From Cliona cf. orientalis (Eukaryota; Porifera; Demospongiae; Clionaida; Clionaidae): a DNA stretch of 64,000 nt. Below are positions 42,428 through 53,345 of the stretch, piece after piece. The notes below the pieces were generated by a model, which made no database searches, was not told where the DNA came from, and was given only the letters and a program-made list of their open reading frames with translations. Each line of letters opens with the position of its first letter. Within the stretch, counting starts at the first letter, position 1. The DNA lies in contig OZ005690.1 in NCBI GenBank assembly GCA_963930775.1, positions 14,162,411-14,226,410 on the forward strand, written 5' to 3'. The position numbers and the translations under genes are program-made.

Positions 42428-45400
42428 CTATAATATAACAGCTGGTAGTTGACGTACAGTTCCGTAAGCAATGTTATCATTTAGCTGCACATTTTCCTCT
42501 TGAAATTCCATTGGAAACACAGCTTCATATACAGGGATCACTTGTGCGTCAGGTAGGTGGCCATGGGGATCAGGAAATGACTCCGATGACACAGAAGATT
42601 TCGACTGACACAGCTTGATTAGTACAAGTCCACATACTACCGAAAGTAGAGCAAAAGTAGAAACGGATGTTACGGTAACAGTGATAGTAATGATCATCCA
42701 GGCTGATTGGGATGTAGTAGTGGTGTTTCTGCTTGGGCTCAATGGATCTGGCTCTGCAAAATTTAATAATGCAAGTCGACTTAAAACTCCCCACATGTGT
42801 AAGTATGATAGGCAGGGAGTACTGCATATAATGAGCTTTTTCTTCTGACGACCTTTACCCACACCAAATGGAGTGGGTAAAGGTCGTCAGAAGAAAAATG
42901 TTCTAGACCATACACGACATGAGACGAATAAAATACTCGCCGCTACTACATGTACCTAGTACTAGTGACATCAAGTTCAGAAAATTAAGTTTACTACGGG
43001 AGTTCAATTCAACACTTCTAATCTTTATCTACTCCTGCTGATGTAATATTATTATATACCTGACACATTTTTGCAGAAGCCGCTGAAGTCAGGCTCCCAT
43101 TGTCCTCCCGCACTGCATATCATCGTATGCTGATGTTGTGGCTCACTGAGACAGGTGACGTTAACCTTTGCACCCTCTTGTGTGCTGTTGTAGGCTGTGA
43201 CATAGCCATTTGGGGGAGGGGCAGGAGGACCACAGTTAGCTACATAACAATAATTATTATTAATTATTTTGTGTGTAAGCATCTCATTACATGATAATAT
43301 TATATAAGCCTACGTACATGTACTGTCATGCTAGCTAGCTAACTTCCTGCTGTCAGTAACCTCATCTCCAATAATAACTATTTTTATCTCAGTCGTCCCT
43401 AACTATAATAATAATATTATAGGTCCCGGGCATGAAGTTTCCTGGTATTTATAATCACGCACACACCAAATTTAATAATTAACTCACTGTAAAACAGACT
43501 GAGGGTGTCTGATTGATTTTCATAGCCACATACTACGGCAAAAGTGGTTAGTTTGTACTGAACATTGTAAGGTATAGTCACTTCAACATTGGCACCATCA
43601 CTGCCTATTCTTATTGTCTCCTCAAGTGAAGAATTCGAAGTGAATATGGCACCATAAGTGAGACCATTTATTCCCTCGAGCTCTAGGGACAATCTTACAT
43701 GTAGTGTGATGTTATCTTCTCCAAATGATGGTTCTACAGCTATCATATCAAGACTTGCATTAAGATACCCTATGTGTAATATATAGTATTATGGATATTA
43801 TGTTACATTATTATGACATTGTGCTACTACTATCATAATAATATTATTATTATACGTGATCTAAATAAACTTAGATCCTACTTGTAACAAATACTGTAAT
43901 CTGATTGGTTAAACTGAAGTATCTATCCTTCATAGAAAATCATGTAAGCTCTGTAGAAAATCATGTAAAGCTCTGTAGAAAATCATGTAAATTTTCTTGC
44001 CTATGGCTAGGGTTGTTGCTAGGCAGCAGTTTATGTGTCTAGCTTTTGGGCATTGTTGCTAGGATCTAAACATGTTAGACACTGTTTAGTCAGTTTCTAT
44101 GTGATTTAGAAGACCTCAGGGCTCAGTAGAACCCTCGCTTCGCTCGGGATTCTACACAGAGCCCTTTGGTCTTCTAAATCACATAGAAACCTCCTAAACA
44201 GTGTCTAACTATTATAAAGATTCTTTTTGGACAATTTAACTGTTCGGTAAAACTTGCCGATGTTTCGACTAGATGCTCTAGTCATCCTCAGGGCAAAAGG
44301 AGGAGGATGAGTCGAAACGTCAGCAAGTTTTACTGAACAGTTAAGTTGTCCGAAAAGAATCTTTGCAGAGCAACTAAGAACGATGTCACATTATACGTGA
44401 TCTAACAAAGAGATTAAACTTACTATTGATGTGGACCACTTCTATGATGCTAATGGTGGTTTCTAAAGTATTTTGAGTAGAATCTGATGATGAATATTCA
44501 ATACACGATATCTGCCAGTCCACTGTAGCATTAATAACGAACAGTGTGATATTAAGCGGAACTCTTGATTCACGGACAAATATGAACATAGTGCGGTTCA
44601 CACTTAATGAAGGTATGTCCCGTATCTCTGAAGATGAGATGAGTCTTTGGCGAGAATAGTTCGGGCCTGTGGTAATATTCCACTCCAGGAACATTCCATT
44701 TGTGACACAATTCAAAGATACTTGGTCACTTGAACACGTATGAATAATACCAAGTGGTGATAAATAAAAGCCTGTAAGTTTAATACAGATAATTAAGAAT
44801 TATCATCACTATTAAAAATTTCAGGTTGTGTTTCCGTCCATCACAGGAGGTCGATTTGAGCCATCCTAAATCAATGATTTCTCAGTACAGGCAAACTTAT
44901 GGGTTCTTTTTTTTTTTTTTTTTTTTGTCTATAATATTTCTGATGCCAATTATAGCAACAAGGTTAACATGAATAGCTAAAAAGCTAATACAAAACATGT
45001 AACCTACTAAACTAATGACAATTATATTATCGTTACATTACAACAGTGGTAAAATATTTGAAAGTGGCAAGAGATGACAAAGACTCGTTATTTATTACAA
45101 GACTATTCCATAGTGATATTGAATGGGGATAAAATGAAAACTGGTATTGTGATGATTGTGCAAATAAAGTTTGTATCTGCGCTTGATTACTCCTTCGACA
45201 ACTATATTGTAGAGCTCTGTGAGCGACTGGAGCATTCTCACAGTCCACTAGTCGATATATGACTTTGTACAGGTGACACAGTTTGGCTGTCCTGCGACGG
45301 CTTGAGAGAGAAGATAACTGGCAGCGGTCCAGCAAATCACAATATGGTGCAGACCAGTCTTTGCAGCACACTCGTAGGGCAAACTTTTGTGTTTTTTCAA

Positions 45401-48221
45401 GGAGATCAATATCTTTGACCAAGTGAGGGTCCCAGACCTGTGGGGCATACTCAAGATGTGGACGGATGAACGATTTATAAAGTGTTAGCAACAACTCTGG
45501 GCTACAGTGGTGGAATCGTCTGTAGAAAAGGCCAATAAGACGACCGTTTCCAGCCGCCCGCCCACGGATATATACCGGATGAGGAACTGATTTTCCATTG
45601 GAATCACAGAATTCTGTTCTATATAATATTTTTGACATAAATATACCCCTGCATGGTATCTCGAATAGCGAGATGACGCGGCGGAGCGAACGAATTTCAT
45701 GGCCTGTATTTAATGTACATACAAATGTATGGACATACTGAATGCCATAACTACGGTGGCCCTGGAGGTCACGCGTCATTCCAGTTTGGCTCCTCCTACC
45801 TCCGTGCGTCGTCATGCCAGTTCCTGTCCTCCCACCTCCGTCACTCCAGTTCTGCATTGGTCGTCATGCCAGTTGCTGTCCTCCGTCACGCCAGTTCCTG
45901 TCTTCGCACCTCCGTCACTTCAGTCGCTGTGTTCGAATCTCCATCATTCCAGTATTTCTCAGTCCTCACTCCAGTGACCTACCCTCGTCAGTTGTCACGC
46001 CAGTTGCTGTCCTCCATCATTCCAGTGAGGGGCTGTCCTCGACTTGAACTCGTGCCTTTGCACCCTGAACCCCTAATTTTACACCGCTCATAACACTAAT
46101 GAAGATGAAAATCTTGTTGTTCTAATACTTTTACTGATGACCAGTGTCTGGTCTAGCTACACAGGGATGTCGGATGATCCTGAGGTTGATAGCTGTGAGT
46201 CAACTACTCTATGGCAAGTGTATGAATGTTGCTAGTGACTCCCCGAATTGCAACTCACTGGTGCCAGTGTATAGGCTTGGCAGTCTAGTGCACTATTTGA
46301 ACCTGACTATCATGAGTATGCTGGGATCATATCCCTTGGGGCTGTTGGGGCACTGCTTCAGACTAAGCCCAATCACGGTATAGGGAACGACTACACGCTA
46401 GGTCTGAATCCTGTATGAACCCCTGGCAAACTAATGTCATATTCCAGGGTATGACAAATTATTCCTTTCTTATAGGGCCTTTCTCCTGGTCCTATGTGTG
46501 ATGATCGTATGTAGCTAGTGAGTCGAGGGTGCTACTAGAGGACAAACTAATTAAGTCATTGCAATGTGATCATGACAGCTATTGCACACTGTAAGTAAGC
46601 TAATAATATTGTAACAGAATACTGATTCCAGTGTCATACCCTGGAATACGACATTAGTTTTGCCAGGGGTTTGTACATGATTCAGACCTCTCCTCAACTC
46701 CGACACAATTAATCATGACTTTCCATCCCACTATCTGTACCCTTTCTCATCTTCCTTCTTTTTCTGTAAGCGTCGTTCCCATCTGAAACTGTTTACACCC
46801 TGATGTTGTATCATCCTCTCCTCCTATTTTTAAGCATTTGTTGAAATTATTGCCTGTAATTTAAGTTTTATTCTTTCACCACTTGCTTGTATATTCTCAC
46901 TGCTTATGTTTTTGGGCAGCCTTAATATTAGCCTTTTTGGCTAGGTGGCTTGTCCTGATGTATACTGTATGCTTGTACATTGAACTTGTGTAAAGAAAAA
47001 AGCCCAATCAGGATATAGTGAACGCCGGGCTGCTAGCTATAGGGGTGAGGGGTGAAAAATGATGGCTGAATGATGGACAAGTTGTTCTTGATACGATAAC
47101 ACAAAGCTGTCTTCTGTTTTTCTCTTTGTGGAGAGAGTTGACCGGTTTAGATGAGCAGGTGGTCATAACTGTCACTCCAGTTCTCGGTAACCAAACCGTT
47201 GGATAGCTTCCAGCTTTTGGGAGTGGATTGCAAAGTGAGGGTCCCACAAAGGAGCGCAGTAGTCCAGTGTAGGCAACACCAGAAATTTGTAGAGCTGGGT
47301 TAAGACTTAGTCTGAAGCAGGGCCCCAACAGTCCCGAGTTGATGACCCAGGCATACTCATGATAGTCTTGAAATAGTGCACTTGACTGCCAAGCCAGTGG
47401 GTTGCAATTCGGGGAGTCACTAGCAACATTCATACACTTGCCATAGAGTAGTCTAGCTGACTCACTATCAACCTCAGGAACATCCCTGTGTAGCTAGACC
47501 AGACACTGGTCATCAGTAAAAGTACAAGAAGATTTTCATCTTCATTAGTGTTATGAGGGGTTCAGGGTGCAAAGGCACGAGGTTCAAGTCGGACAGCCCC
47601 TCACTGGAATGATGGAGGACAGCAACTGGCGTGACGACTGACGAGGGTAGGTCACTGGAGTGAGGACTGAGAAGTACTGGAATGATGGAGATTCGAACAC
47701 AGCGACTGGAGTGACGGAGGTGCGAAGACAGGAACTGGCGTGACGGAGGACAGCAACTGGCATGACGACCAATGCAGAACTGGAGTGACGGAGGTGGGAG
47801 GACAGGAACTGGCATGACGACGCACGGAGGTAGGAGGAGCCAAACTGGAATGACGCGTGACCTCCAGGGCCACCGTACATAACATCTAACTCCTCCGGCC
47901 CATTGCAGCTATTATTAAATAAGTAGCCACCAACCAATCATGCGTAATTATTGCTGTATACACTTCTCCTTTGTAATTGCCCTGTAGTGGCTATCACTGC
48001 AAGCAGTTGTACTATACGTTTTCTATATTAGAAATCTATTGTAATAATAATTATCAACATGCATAATAATTATTATTTTTATTATGTATCATTTATAATG
48101 TGTGCATGTATATTAAATATCAGTGTTGCAGCAAACCAGTTCCTATGAAATTATACATACCTTCTGTAAGTTTGGCAATTTTCATGACCAGTAGTAGATA
48201 TAATGCACGTAGAAAATTCAT
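42428..48221 (-). CDS. Ig/CCP type I receptor with ITIM-like tail, copy C
   Basis: Five exons on the minus strand, 48221-48161, 44771-44424, 43769-43488, 43239-43060 and 42753-42428, phase 1 throughout, give 398 aa. Signal peptide (MNFLRALYLLLVM), Ig-like domain (LNC...FLEWNIT...ISC), a second N-glycosylated beta-rich region (DNITLHVRLSLELEG...VVCGYEN), a CCP/sushi domain (NCGPPAPPPNGY...VTC...MIC...GFC), a TM helix (about residues 309-334) and a cytoplasmic tail. The tail keeps two tyrosines 21 residues apart as in copy A: PVYEAV and IAYGTV, the latter fitting the ITIM consensus. The first intron is 3.4 kb against 0.75 kb in copy A because of a LINE fragment and a foldback element. The probable role is an inhibitory-type surface receptor; ligand unknown. 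Confidence 0.82.
42843..42891. repeat. Perfect hairpin containing the AAAGGTCGTCA word
   Basis: CTTCTGACGACCTTTACCCAC is the exact inverse of GTGGGTAAAGGTCGTCAGAAG (one mismatch in the stem next to the loop). It lies in the last intron of receptor C. Confidence 0.85.
43885..44210. repeat. Palindromic element in receptor C intron
   Basis: TTAGACACTGTTTAG, TTCTATGTGATTTAGAAGACC and the inverse GGTCTTCTAAATCACATAG, CTAAACAGTGTCTAA form a long hairpin at 44083-44207. The same hairpin recurs at 58521-58664. Its left flank (ACAAATACTGTAATCTGATTGG, GTTGCTAGG) matches the far side of that second copy. Confidence 0.85.
44228..44345. repeat. Second palindromic element in receptor C intron
   Basis: GGACAATTTAACTGTTCGG, AAACTTGCCGATGTTTCGAC and the inverse GTCGAAACGTCAGCAAG, CTGAACAGTTAAGTTGTCC form a hairpin with loop GATGCTCTAGTCATCCTCAG. 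One arm and loop occur alone at 12690-12765. Confidence 0.8.
44908..45600 (-). mobile_element. 5'-truncated LINE (reverse transcriptase C-terminal end)
   Basis: On the minus strand an ORF ending at 45033 encodes the thumb and post-RT region of a non-LTR retrotransposon: LLLTLYKSFIRPHLEYAPQV, WDPH, LEKTQKFALRVC, LSSLSSRRRTAKL. Past the stop, a run of about 20 T on the plus strand (44908-44928) is the poly(A) tail of the insert. The RT catalytic core is absent, so it is a dead-on-arrival copy. It lies in intron 1 of receptor C and is absent from receptor A. Confidence 0.82.
45752..47877. mobile_element. Foldback transposon, long inverted arms, 6-bp target duplication
   Basis: 2.1 kb. The outer ends TACGGTGGCCCTGGAGGTCA and TGACCTCCAGGGCCACCGTA are perfect inverses, and the arms (about 45752-46380 and 47305-47877) stay alignable for about 570-620 bp. 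CATAAC lies directly outside both ends, a 6-bp target duplication. Each arm contains degenerate subterminal tandem repeats around CTCCGTCACTCCAGTTCCTGTC. The loop holds a nested inverted repeat (46403-46453 / 46633-46685) and a LINE remnant. No transposase ORF is seen. Receptor A intron 1 reads through the same flanking sequence without it. Confidence 0.85.
47170..47300 (-). mobile_element. LINE reverse-transcriptase remnant inside the foldback element
   Basis: On the minus strand one frame reads LYKFLVLPTLDYCAPLWDPH then KLEAIQRFGYRELE and a stop, the same family-typical region as the LINE at 44908-45600 but a different sequence. Only about 40 codons remain. Confidence 0.7.
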
Positions 48222-49703
48222 CTTCACTGAACCAATACCAGTTGCTGTATTACTGTAATAGTCTTGTCTACTGTAATCAGCTATATAATATACAGACTGG
48301 GATTTCTATAGCTATAACATTTGCAGAACAATGTTAAACATAAATTTAATAGCTACTTTTAACTTATATTATACAGTCAACATGAAAGTTTGATAGTAGC
48401 TGTTATATACTCAATACTATTATTTTAGTGACTAGGTGCACAAGCACTAAGCCGAATAATGAATATTTCCCCAACAATATTATCATATCAACTATCATGC
48501 ATGAACATGACATAAACAAAAAACATTGGGATTTTACAGGCCCTCAAGCTCCATAGCTGATGTTCATAACTGCTGCAGACTTAATGGTAATTGTTGTACT
48601 AGTGCTTAATAATAAGATTTTATACCAGTGTAGCAAGACTAAGGTACACTGCACATAGTGACAGTGTATATGCATGTAGGTATGCACTTTAATTTTCTAT
48701 AGTGGCACTTTACAATTATTATAATATAATTATGTACATGCAATAAGCCTTGTAATTAGCTAGTTGCCATACATTCCCCTTGAACATGTAGCAGTATGAT
48801 GATGGTTAGCTACCCATAATAAATCATCTATAACCTATAGCTGTATAAGTGCCATTCGTCATGTGCCTGACTCTTGGCTAGCCTGTTGTGATACCTATCA
48901 TCATAAACCTCAATTTAAAGAACAGCATTCCAGACAAGATTTGTAGGGCTGAGGTATAGTGAGATTACCGAGACAATTTACAGACTTGGTGGAAAGCAAC
49001 CTATCTATACTGAGCTATCAATATTATACCATTATATATATTCTAGATAGTATCACTATAGATAATAATATTATTATTATAATATTATTATCCAATGTAG
49101 CTTGCTTACAATAAACAATAATTGTAAGGTGTGACTAGAAAGATTATATTATTATAAAGTAGCCGACTCATGCACATTATTGTAGCATACATTTAAATCA
49201 AAAGATTGCCTTCTGACCAACCTCCCACCCTGGATTTCACCATAATAATATAGCCTTCATGCACCTCCCATAAAGATTCTGAAATTAATAGCAAATTCAC
49301 CATACTATTATTATAATAGTTATTGTACATTTTTATTCCTTTATGCCAGGTTCTAGCCACACCTACTAGATGCATTGATCGGACCTCCTCCCCTCCTCCC
49401 TCCCTCTATATAGCACAGGCTACAATCATGAGCTGTGATCAAAAATTCCGGGATTGCTTTCTCTTCATCTAATAAAATTAATAGACCATTGAAGTGGAAC
49501 AATAATTCTAGTCTGGATGTACTATTAAATTATGTAGATTTCAGAGTAGCTAGTGAATACTGAATTATCACAGTCAATGCTCAGTTATTAGATGGAAAGA
49601 AAACAATCTCGAGCAGACAATCAGAGCTCGTGATTGTACATGTATCCCGCAGCTGGGGCCTATAGGGCTGGAGGAAGGAGGAGTCTAGATCTGCATGCCA
49701 GTG
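48222..49703. other. Upstream region of receptor C, paralogous to A-tyrosinase intergenic
   Basis: 48240-48860 matches 4140-4870 (for example AAAGTTTG, GTGACTAGGTGCA, CAACTATCATGCATGAACATG), and 48880-48965 matches the tyrosinase 2 upstream (20990-21080). The match stops at about 48965, before where a tyrosinase promoter would be. 48970-49700 is non-coding AT-rich sequence. Confidence 0.6.
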
Positions 49704-50056
49704 CAGGGGCGTACCTTAGTTGTTTCCTCGTTGCCCGGAAACCCCCCTTGGCAGTCAGATTCAGCATTATCTTAGTATGACTTAGCTGCTACAGGAAACC
49801 CCCTTGGTTTCCAGATTCCATCTGCAGGCACTAAAATCTCTTAAAACTTAGCTTAGAACTCTCCTCTAGTGTTTTACCTTGTGTTTCTTTGCTAAAATCT
49901 TCGAGAAACTGGCAAACTGTTACTAAAACATGCTAAACAGCGATCGTTAATTAGAGGGCGTGGCCCCAAAAGTGGGCGTGGTCGATAACTTTTTCGCGCG
50001 CGCTTCGCGCGCAACTGCTTAGAAACCCCCTGTATTAAATCCTGGGTACGCCCCTG
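49704..50056. mobile_element. TIR element, CAGGGGCGTA family, 5-bp TSD CAGTG
   Basis: 353 bp. Ends CAGGGGCGTACC and GGTACGCCCCTG are inverse; CAGTG lies on both sides. Interior words GGGCGTGG, TTCGCGCGCGCTTCGCGCGC and GTTTCCTCGTTGCCCGGAAACC are shared in opposite orientation with 56168-56497. It ends 7 bp before the TATA box of the NIDO gene. Confidence 0.85.
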
Positions 50057-50063
50057 CAGTGTG

Positions 50064-50069
50064 TATAAA
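50064..50069 (+). promoter_or_regulatory. TATA box of the NIDO gene (putative)
   Basis: TATAAA (in GTGTATAAAAGTGAG) lies 172 bp before the chosen ATG at 50236 and starts directly behind a transposon end. An upstream ORF beginning at 50088 overlaps the 5' UTR, out of frame with the gene. Confidence 0.45.
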
Positions 50070-50235
50070 AGTGAGTCAGTGGGCAGATGAAAGTCATGGT
50101 CTTTGGCTGGCTTAAGGCCTCAGCAACTGGACTTGCAAGATCTAGAAGATTCTCCCTGAATCCCAAGCTGCATCTCTCTTGGTTGCGGATCTGTTCTCTT
50201 CACCGAAATCAATCCTGAGCTATCAAGTTTCAACG

Positions 50236-52696
50236 ATGTGTTGCTTCAATCTTCTATTGAGCATTGCCACACTGTGTGTGGGTTTGATATCGCTGTGGTC
50301 TCCTCAGATGGTCGATGCCATTCCTCGGGGCCGGTTCTACCCATTTGGTAGGGATGAGGGAGATAGTGTGCTACCAAGGTCTGATAATGGAGCTTCTGAA
50401 GCCATTCCTGTCATCGATGGCTTCATATACTTTGGCAGCTCTTACACTAACCTCTATGTAAGCTTGGCTGACCTTATACTGTATGTATCTATGCATTATA
50501 CTGTGCGTACCTATATCTATAGCATTATACTGTATGCATGTAGCTATTGTAAGTTGCGGCAATAATATAGTCCAGCTTTAAATTTTGGGATGGTTAAGCT
50601 TCAGTGTCTGATCCCATTAAATTCGCTGGTGCTGTGACAGTGAGTATTTTTTTCCCCTTGTAGGTCAACAACGATGGCCCAATCTCTTTCAATGGAGCTA
50701 TGACGAGAATTAGACCCATGCCACTCCCAGTGAGGAGAAGCCCACCATTTATCACCGCCTACTGGGCCGACGTGGACACCACACCTCGCAATGGAGGTGC
50801 CGTCTTCTACAGATCAACGACCAACCAAACTCTACTCGACAGAGCTAGTGATCACATCACGGAACTGTTCACCCAGCCCAGGCGAACCTTCGAAGCAACG
50901 GAGCTCTTTATAGCCACCTGGTCGAGAGTGGGGTACTCGGAAATACCTACGGACTTGGTAAAAAAATTATGTGCGTTAATAATTATTGGTTCAAGCATCG
51001 TAAGAGTAGCTTAGAGACTTGTTGCTACCTTTTTAGATACTTCAATGACCTTAAATTAGAGATTAGAGTACTCTGAAGAACATACGGACTTGGTAATGCA
51101 TGTTAATTTGTTCAAGCATCATAAGGGTAGCTAGAACCTCATTTGCTATACCTTTTTAGATACTTCAATGATCTTTTAATTATAAACATAGATTGTCCTG
51201 AAACTTTTACATAGTATATTTGGTCCTTGGACTTTCTTCAAGCAGCTATTGATGGCTATAATATTATGTACAGGCACCACAAATTGCATCTGACTTTTTT
51301 TCTATGCAGAGGAACACCTTTCAGGTTGTATTGATCACAGATGGCAACTGCTCCTTCGTCACCTGCCTCTATGCCGACAGACGTATTCAGTGGAGCACTG
51401 CAGACCCCTCGGGTGGGGGTACACATGCTCTAGCTGGCTTCGATGCTGGTGACGAGACGAGGTTCTTCTCCATCCCTGGCTCTGGGACGCCTGCTATCGT
51501 CGACATCGAGCTCGAGTCAAATATTGACGTACCTGGACAGTGGACCTTCAGAGTAGATCTGGAAATCATTGTTGAGCCACGTACGTTGAGCATAACTTGC
51601 TACAATATGTAACTAAGGAAAGAATATAGAATTTTACTGCCACTTTCCTGTAATCTTTAGTAATAGTATGCAACTAAGTAGCTTGGAATCCATGGTAGCT
51701 ATTATGAAAGCTCCAAGGCAAATAGCTTTATAACTATAGCAACATTAGTAACTTGGCTCACCTCGGCCAATGGGATCCCTTTGTCCTCCGTGTCTCTATT
51801 TTATTCGTTTGCTATTTTTTGTTCCACACAGATGAGCATTTGTTTATGTACATGTGTGGTTCTGATCCACACTTTGCCATCCGGTTGTCGGAAGGAGAAC
51901 TGCTCTGCTACACCTTCCAGGGTCGCCACAACACCATCTTCAACCTTCTTGGAAACGATCATCTTCAGATGAATGCTCTCTTCATACCTGATGTGACCGA
52001 TTACGATAACACGTGGCTAGGTGCCATCGGAGTGACTGCTCTCCATGATGGAGGAAAGAAGGCTACCACTCTACGATTCACAGCTGCTGATCAACTGGTC
52101 AGGATTGGAGAGCAAGTCCAGTTCGATGCTAAGACCATCCAGAAGCTGACCTTCAACAAGCGGGGCGAGCTGTCTGTTCTTAAGGCTCCATCCAACAAGA
52201 CCAAGCTGTACCCTCGTGTTCAGGTGGACTTCGTCGATTCCAAGCTCTCCTTTACCGTGGGATTCACCAAGAACAGCCATCTTGATCTCTATTGGCACAG
52301 CACTGGAATACCATCAAAAATATCTTCAGGAGTTATTGGTAAAACTGTTGGAAAAACGTGCTTTGTCCAACCTAGCAAATATATATGAAGGGCTCTAGTC
52401 CATTTTTGGGCTTCTTAGACAATTGCCCACGATTTGGGGTTATGATTCCTATTCCCTCCGCAGGTCAGTTCTTCCGTGATGGAGTAGAGATTGACATAGA
52501 TGCCCAGCTTCTTCATGTGCCTGGCCACTCTCCAGTGCCAGTTGAGGAACGCGACTTGTGGAAATTCATGTCCAAGAGCCTTATCGGTGATCGCCAGTGC
52601 TGGACGTCGGCTTACCCCAGCAGCCAAGGAGCTGGCATTGTGGCAGGAACCTACCAGGATTACATTGTGGATGATCTTCTAGCTATTGGACAGTGA
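50236..52696 (+). CDS. Secreted NIDO + ITI heavy-chain C-terminal domain protein
   Basis: Five exons, 50236-50457, 50664-50957, 51310-51580, 51832-52338 and 52464-52696, with consistent phases, give 508 aa. Residues 1-29 are a signal peptide (LLSIATLCVGLISLW). Residues about 45-260 form a NIDO domain: VNNDGPISFNG, ITAYWADVDTT, GAVFYR, NTFQVVLITDGN, FVTCLYADRRIQWS, HALAGFDAGDETRFFSIPGS, then the EP linker. Residues about 265-508 match an ITI_HC_C (inter-alpha-trypsin inhibitor heavy chain C-terminal) domain: DPHFAIRL, ELLCYTFQG, SGVIGQFF, RQCW. There is no vWA, EGF or TM segment. NIDO proteins are extracellular matrix or surface proteins, so this is probably a secreted matrix-associated protein. 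It sits where the paralogous block has a tyrosinase. Start chosen at the ATG that opens the signal peptide. Confidence 0.85.
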
Positions 52697-53012
52697 GCTG
52701 AGCTCCCAAGGAACAGCCTGGACTGTCAAAAGCTTTTAATTTTGTGATCTACTTTTAAATTGCCTTAATTTTATGGTTATTATTCACGTTCTTTTATTGC
52801 CAAGAGATGAAAAAAATTTATTCCAAGCTATCTGTGTGCAGTACAGTACATGCTTACCTAGATGATTGGCTGTAGCTATTAAATTTATAATTGCAAAGTA
52901 TCTGGATCATGAATCATTATTGCATAACACTAACTTAGTATAACACACGACTGCTACTGTATAAGGAATAAAAATAAATTAATTATGAATGGCATCACAC
53001 ACAGAAAAATTG
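52697..53012. other. 3' flank of the NIDO gene
   Basis: AT-rich; AATAAA-type signal at about 52967. Two genes end here facing each other. Confidence 0.5.
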
Positions 53013-53138
53013 TCATTTCTTCTTCGTTTCTTCATTTGGAGTTGCTTCTTTCATTCCAGGATCTTCATAATCAGAGAAATCAATTCCCCTTGCATTGAGC
53101 ATGCCCGGGGGTGACCCTGCATCTGGCGCACGCTTGTC
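53013..53138 (-). pseudogene. C-terminal coding exon, truncated, unrecognised protein
   Basis: The minus strand encodes about 41 residues, RDKRAPDAGSPPGMLNARGI then DFSDYEDPGMKEATPNEETK and KK, ending TGA. Composition (acidic and Lys-rich C-terminus, GC above background) is exon-like. Immediately upstream (53139 onward) the sequence becomes tyrosinase 3' flank, and no acceptor is clear, so the rest of the gene is lost or displaced. I do not recognise the protein. Confidence 0.45.
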
Positions 53139-53345
53139 TCGATATTTAGATAGATCTATGAAAGGACCTAGGTAGCTAGCGCTATTATAATGTTATGAAG
53201 TATTAATTTTGCTTAAATGCAGCACACATTATTATTTAATTTATTGGTATGTGTGGTTATTAAGGACCAATTATAATCAGTATTTAAATTATAGTACCGG
53301 TAGTTAATCTTTCCTCACTTGTTGATACCAACTTTGTTGCACGAT
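53139..53345 (+). pseudogene. Relic of tyrosinase 3' flank
   Basis: TATTTAGATAGATCTATGAAAGG through TATGAAGTATTAATTTTG matches 25547-25612 behind tyrosinase 2, and AAGGACCAATTATAAT with CTCACTTGTTGATA matches 8195-8250 behind tyrosinase 1. No tyrosinase coding sequence remains. Confidence 0.75.

Noticed and set aside
45713..46093. Ser/Pro/His-rich ORFs on both sides of the foldback element
   Set aside because: They are translations of the subterminal tandem repeats and appear in several frames and both arms.
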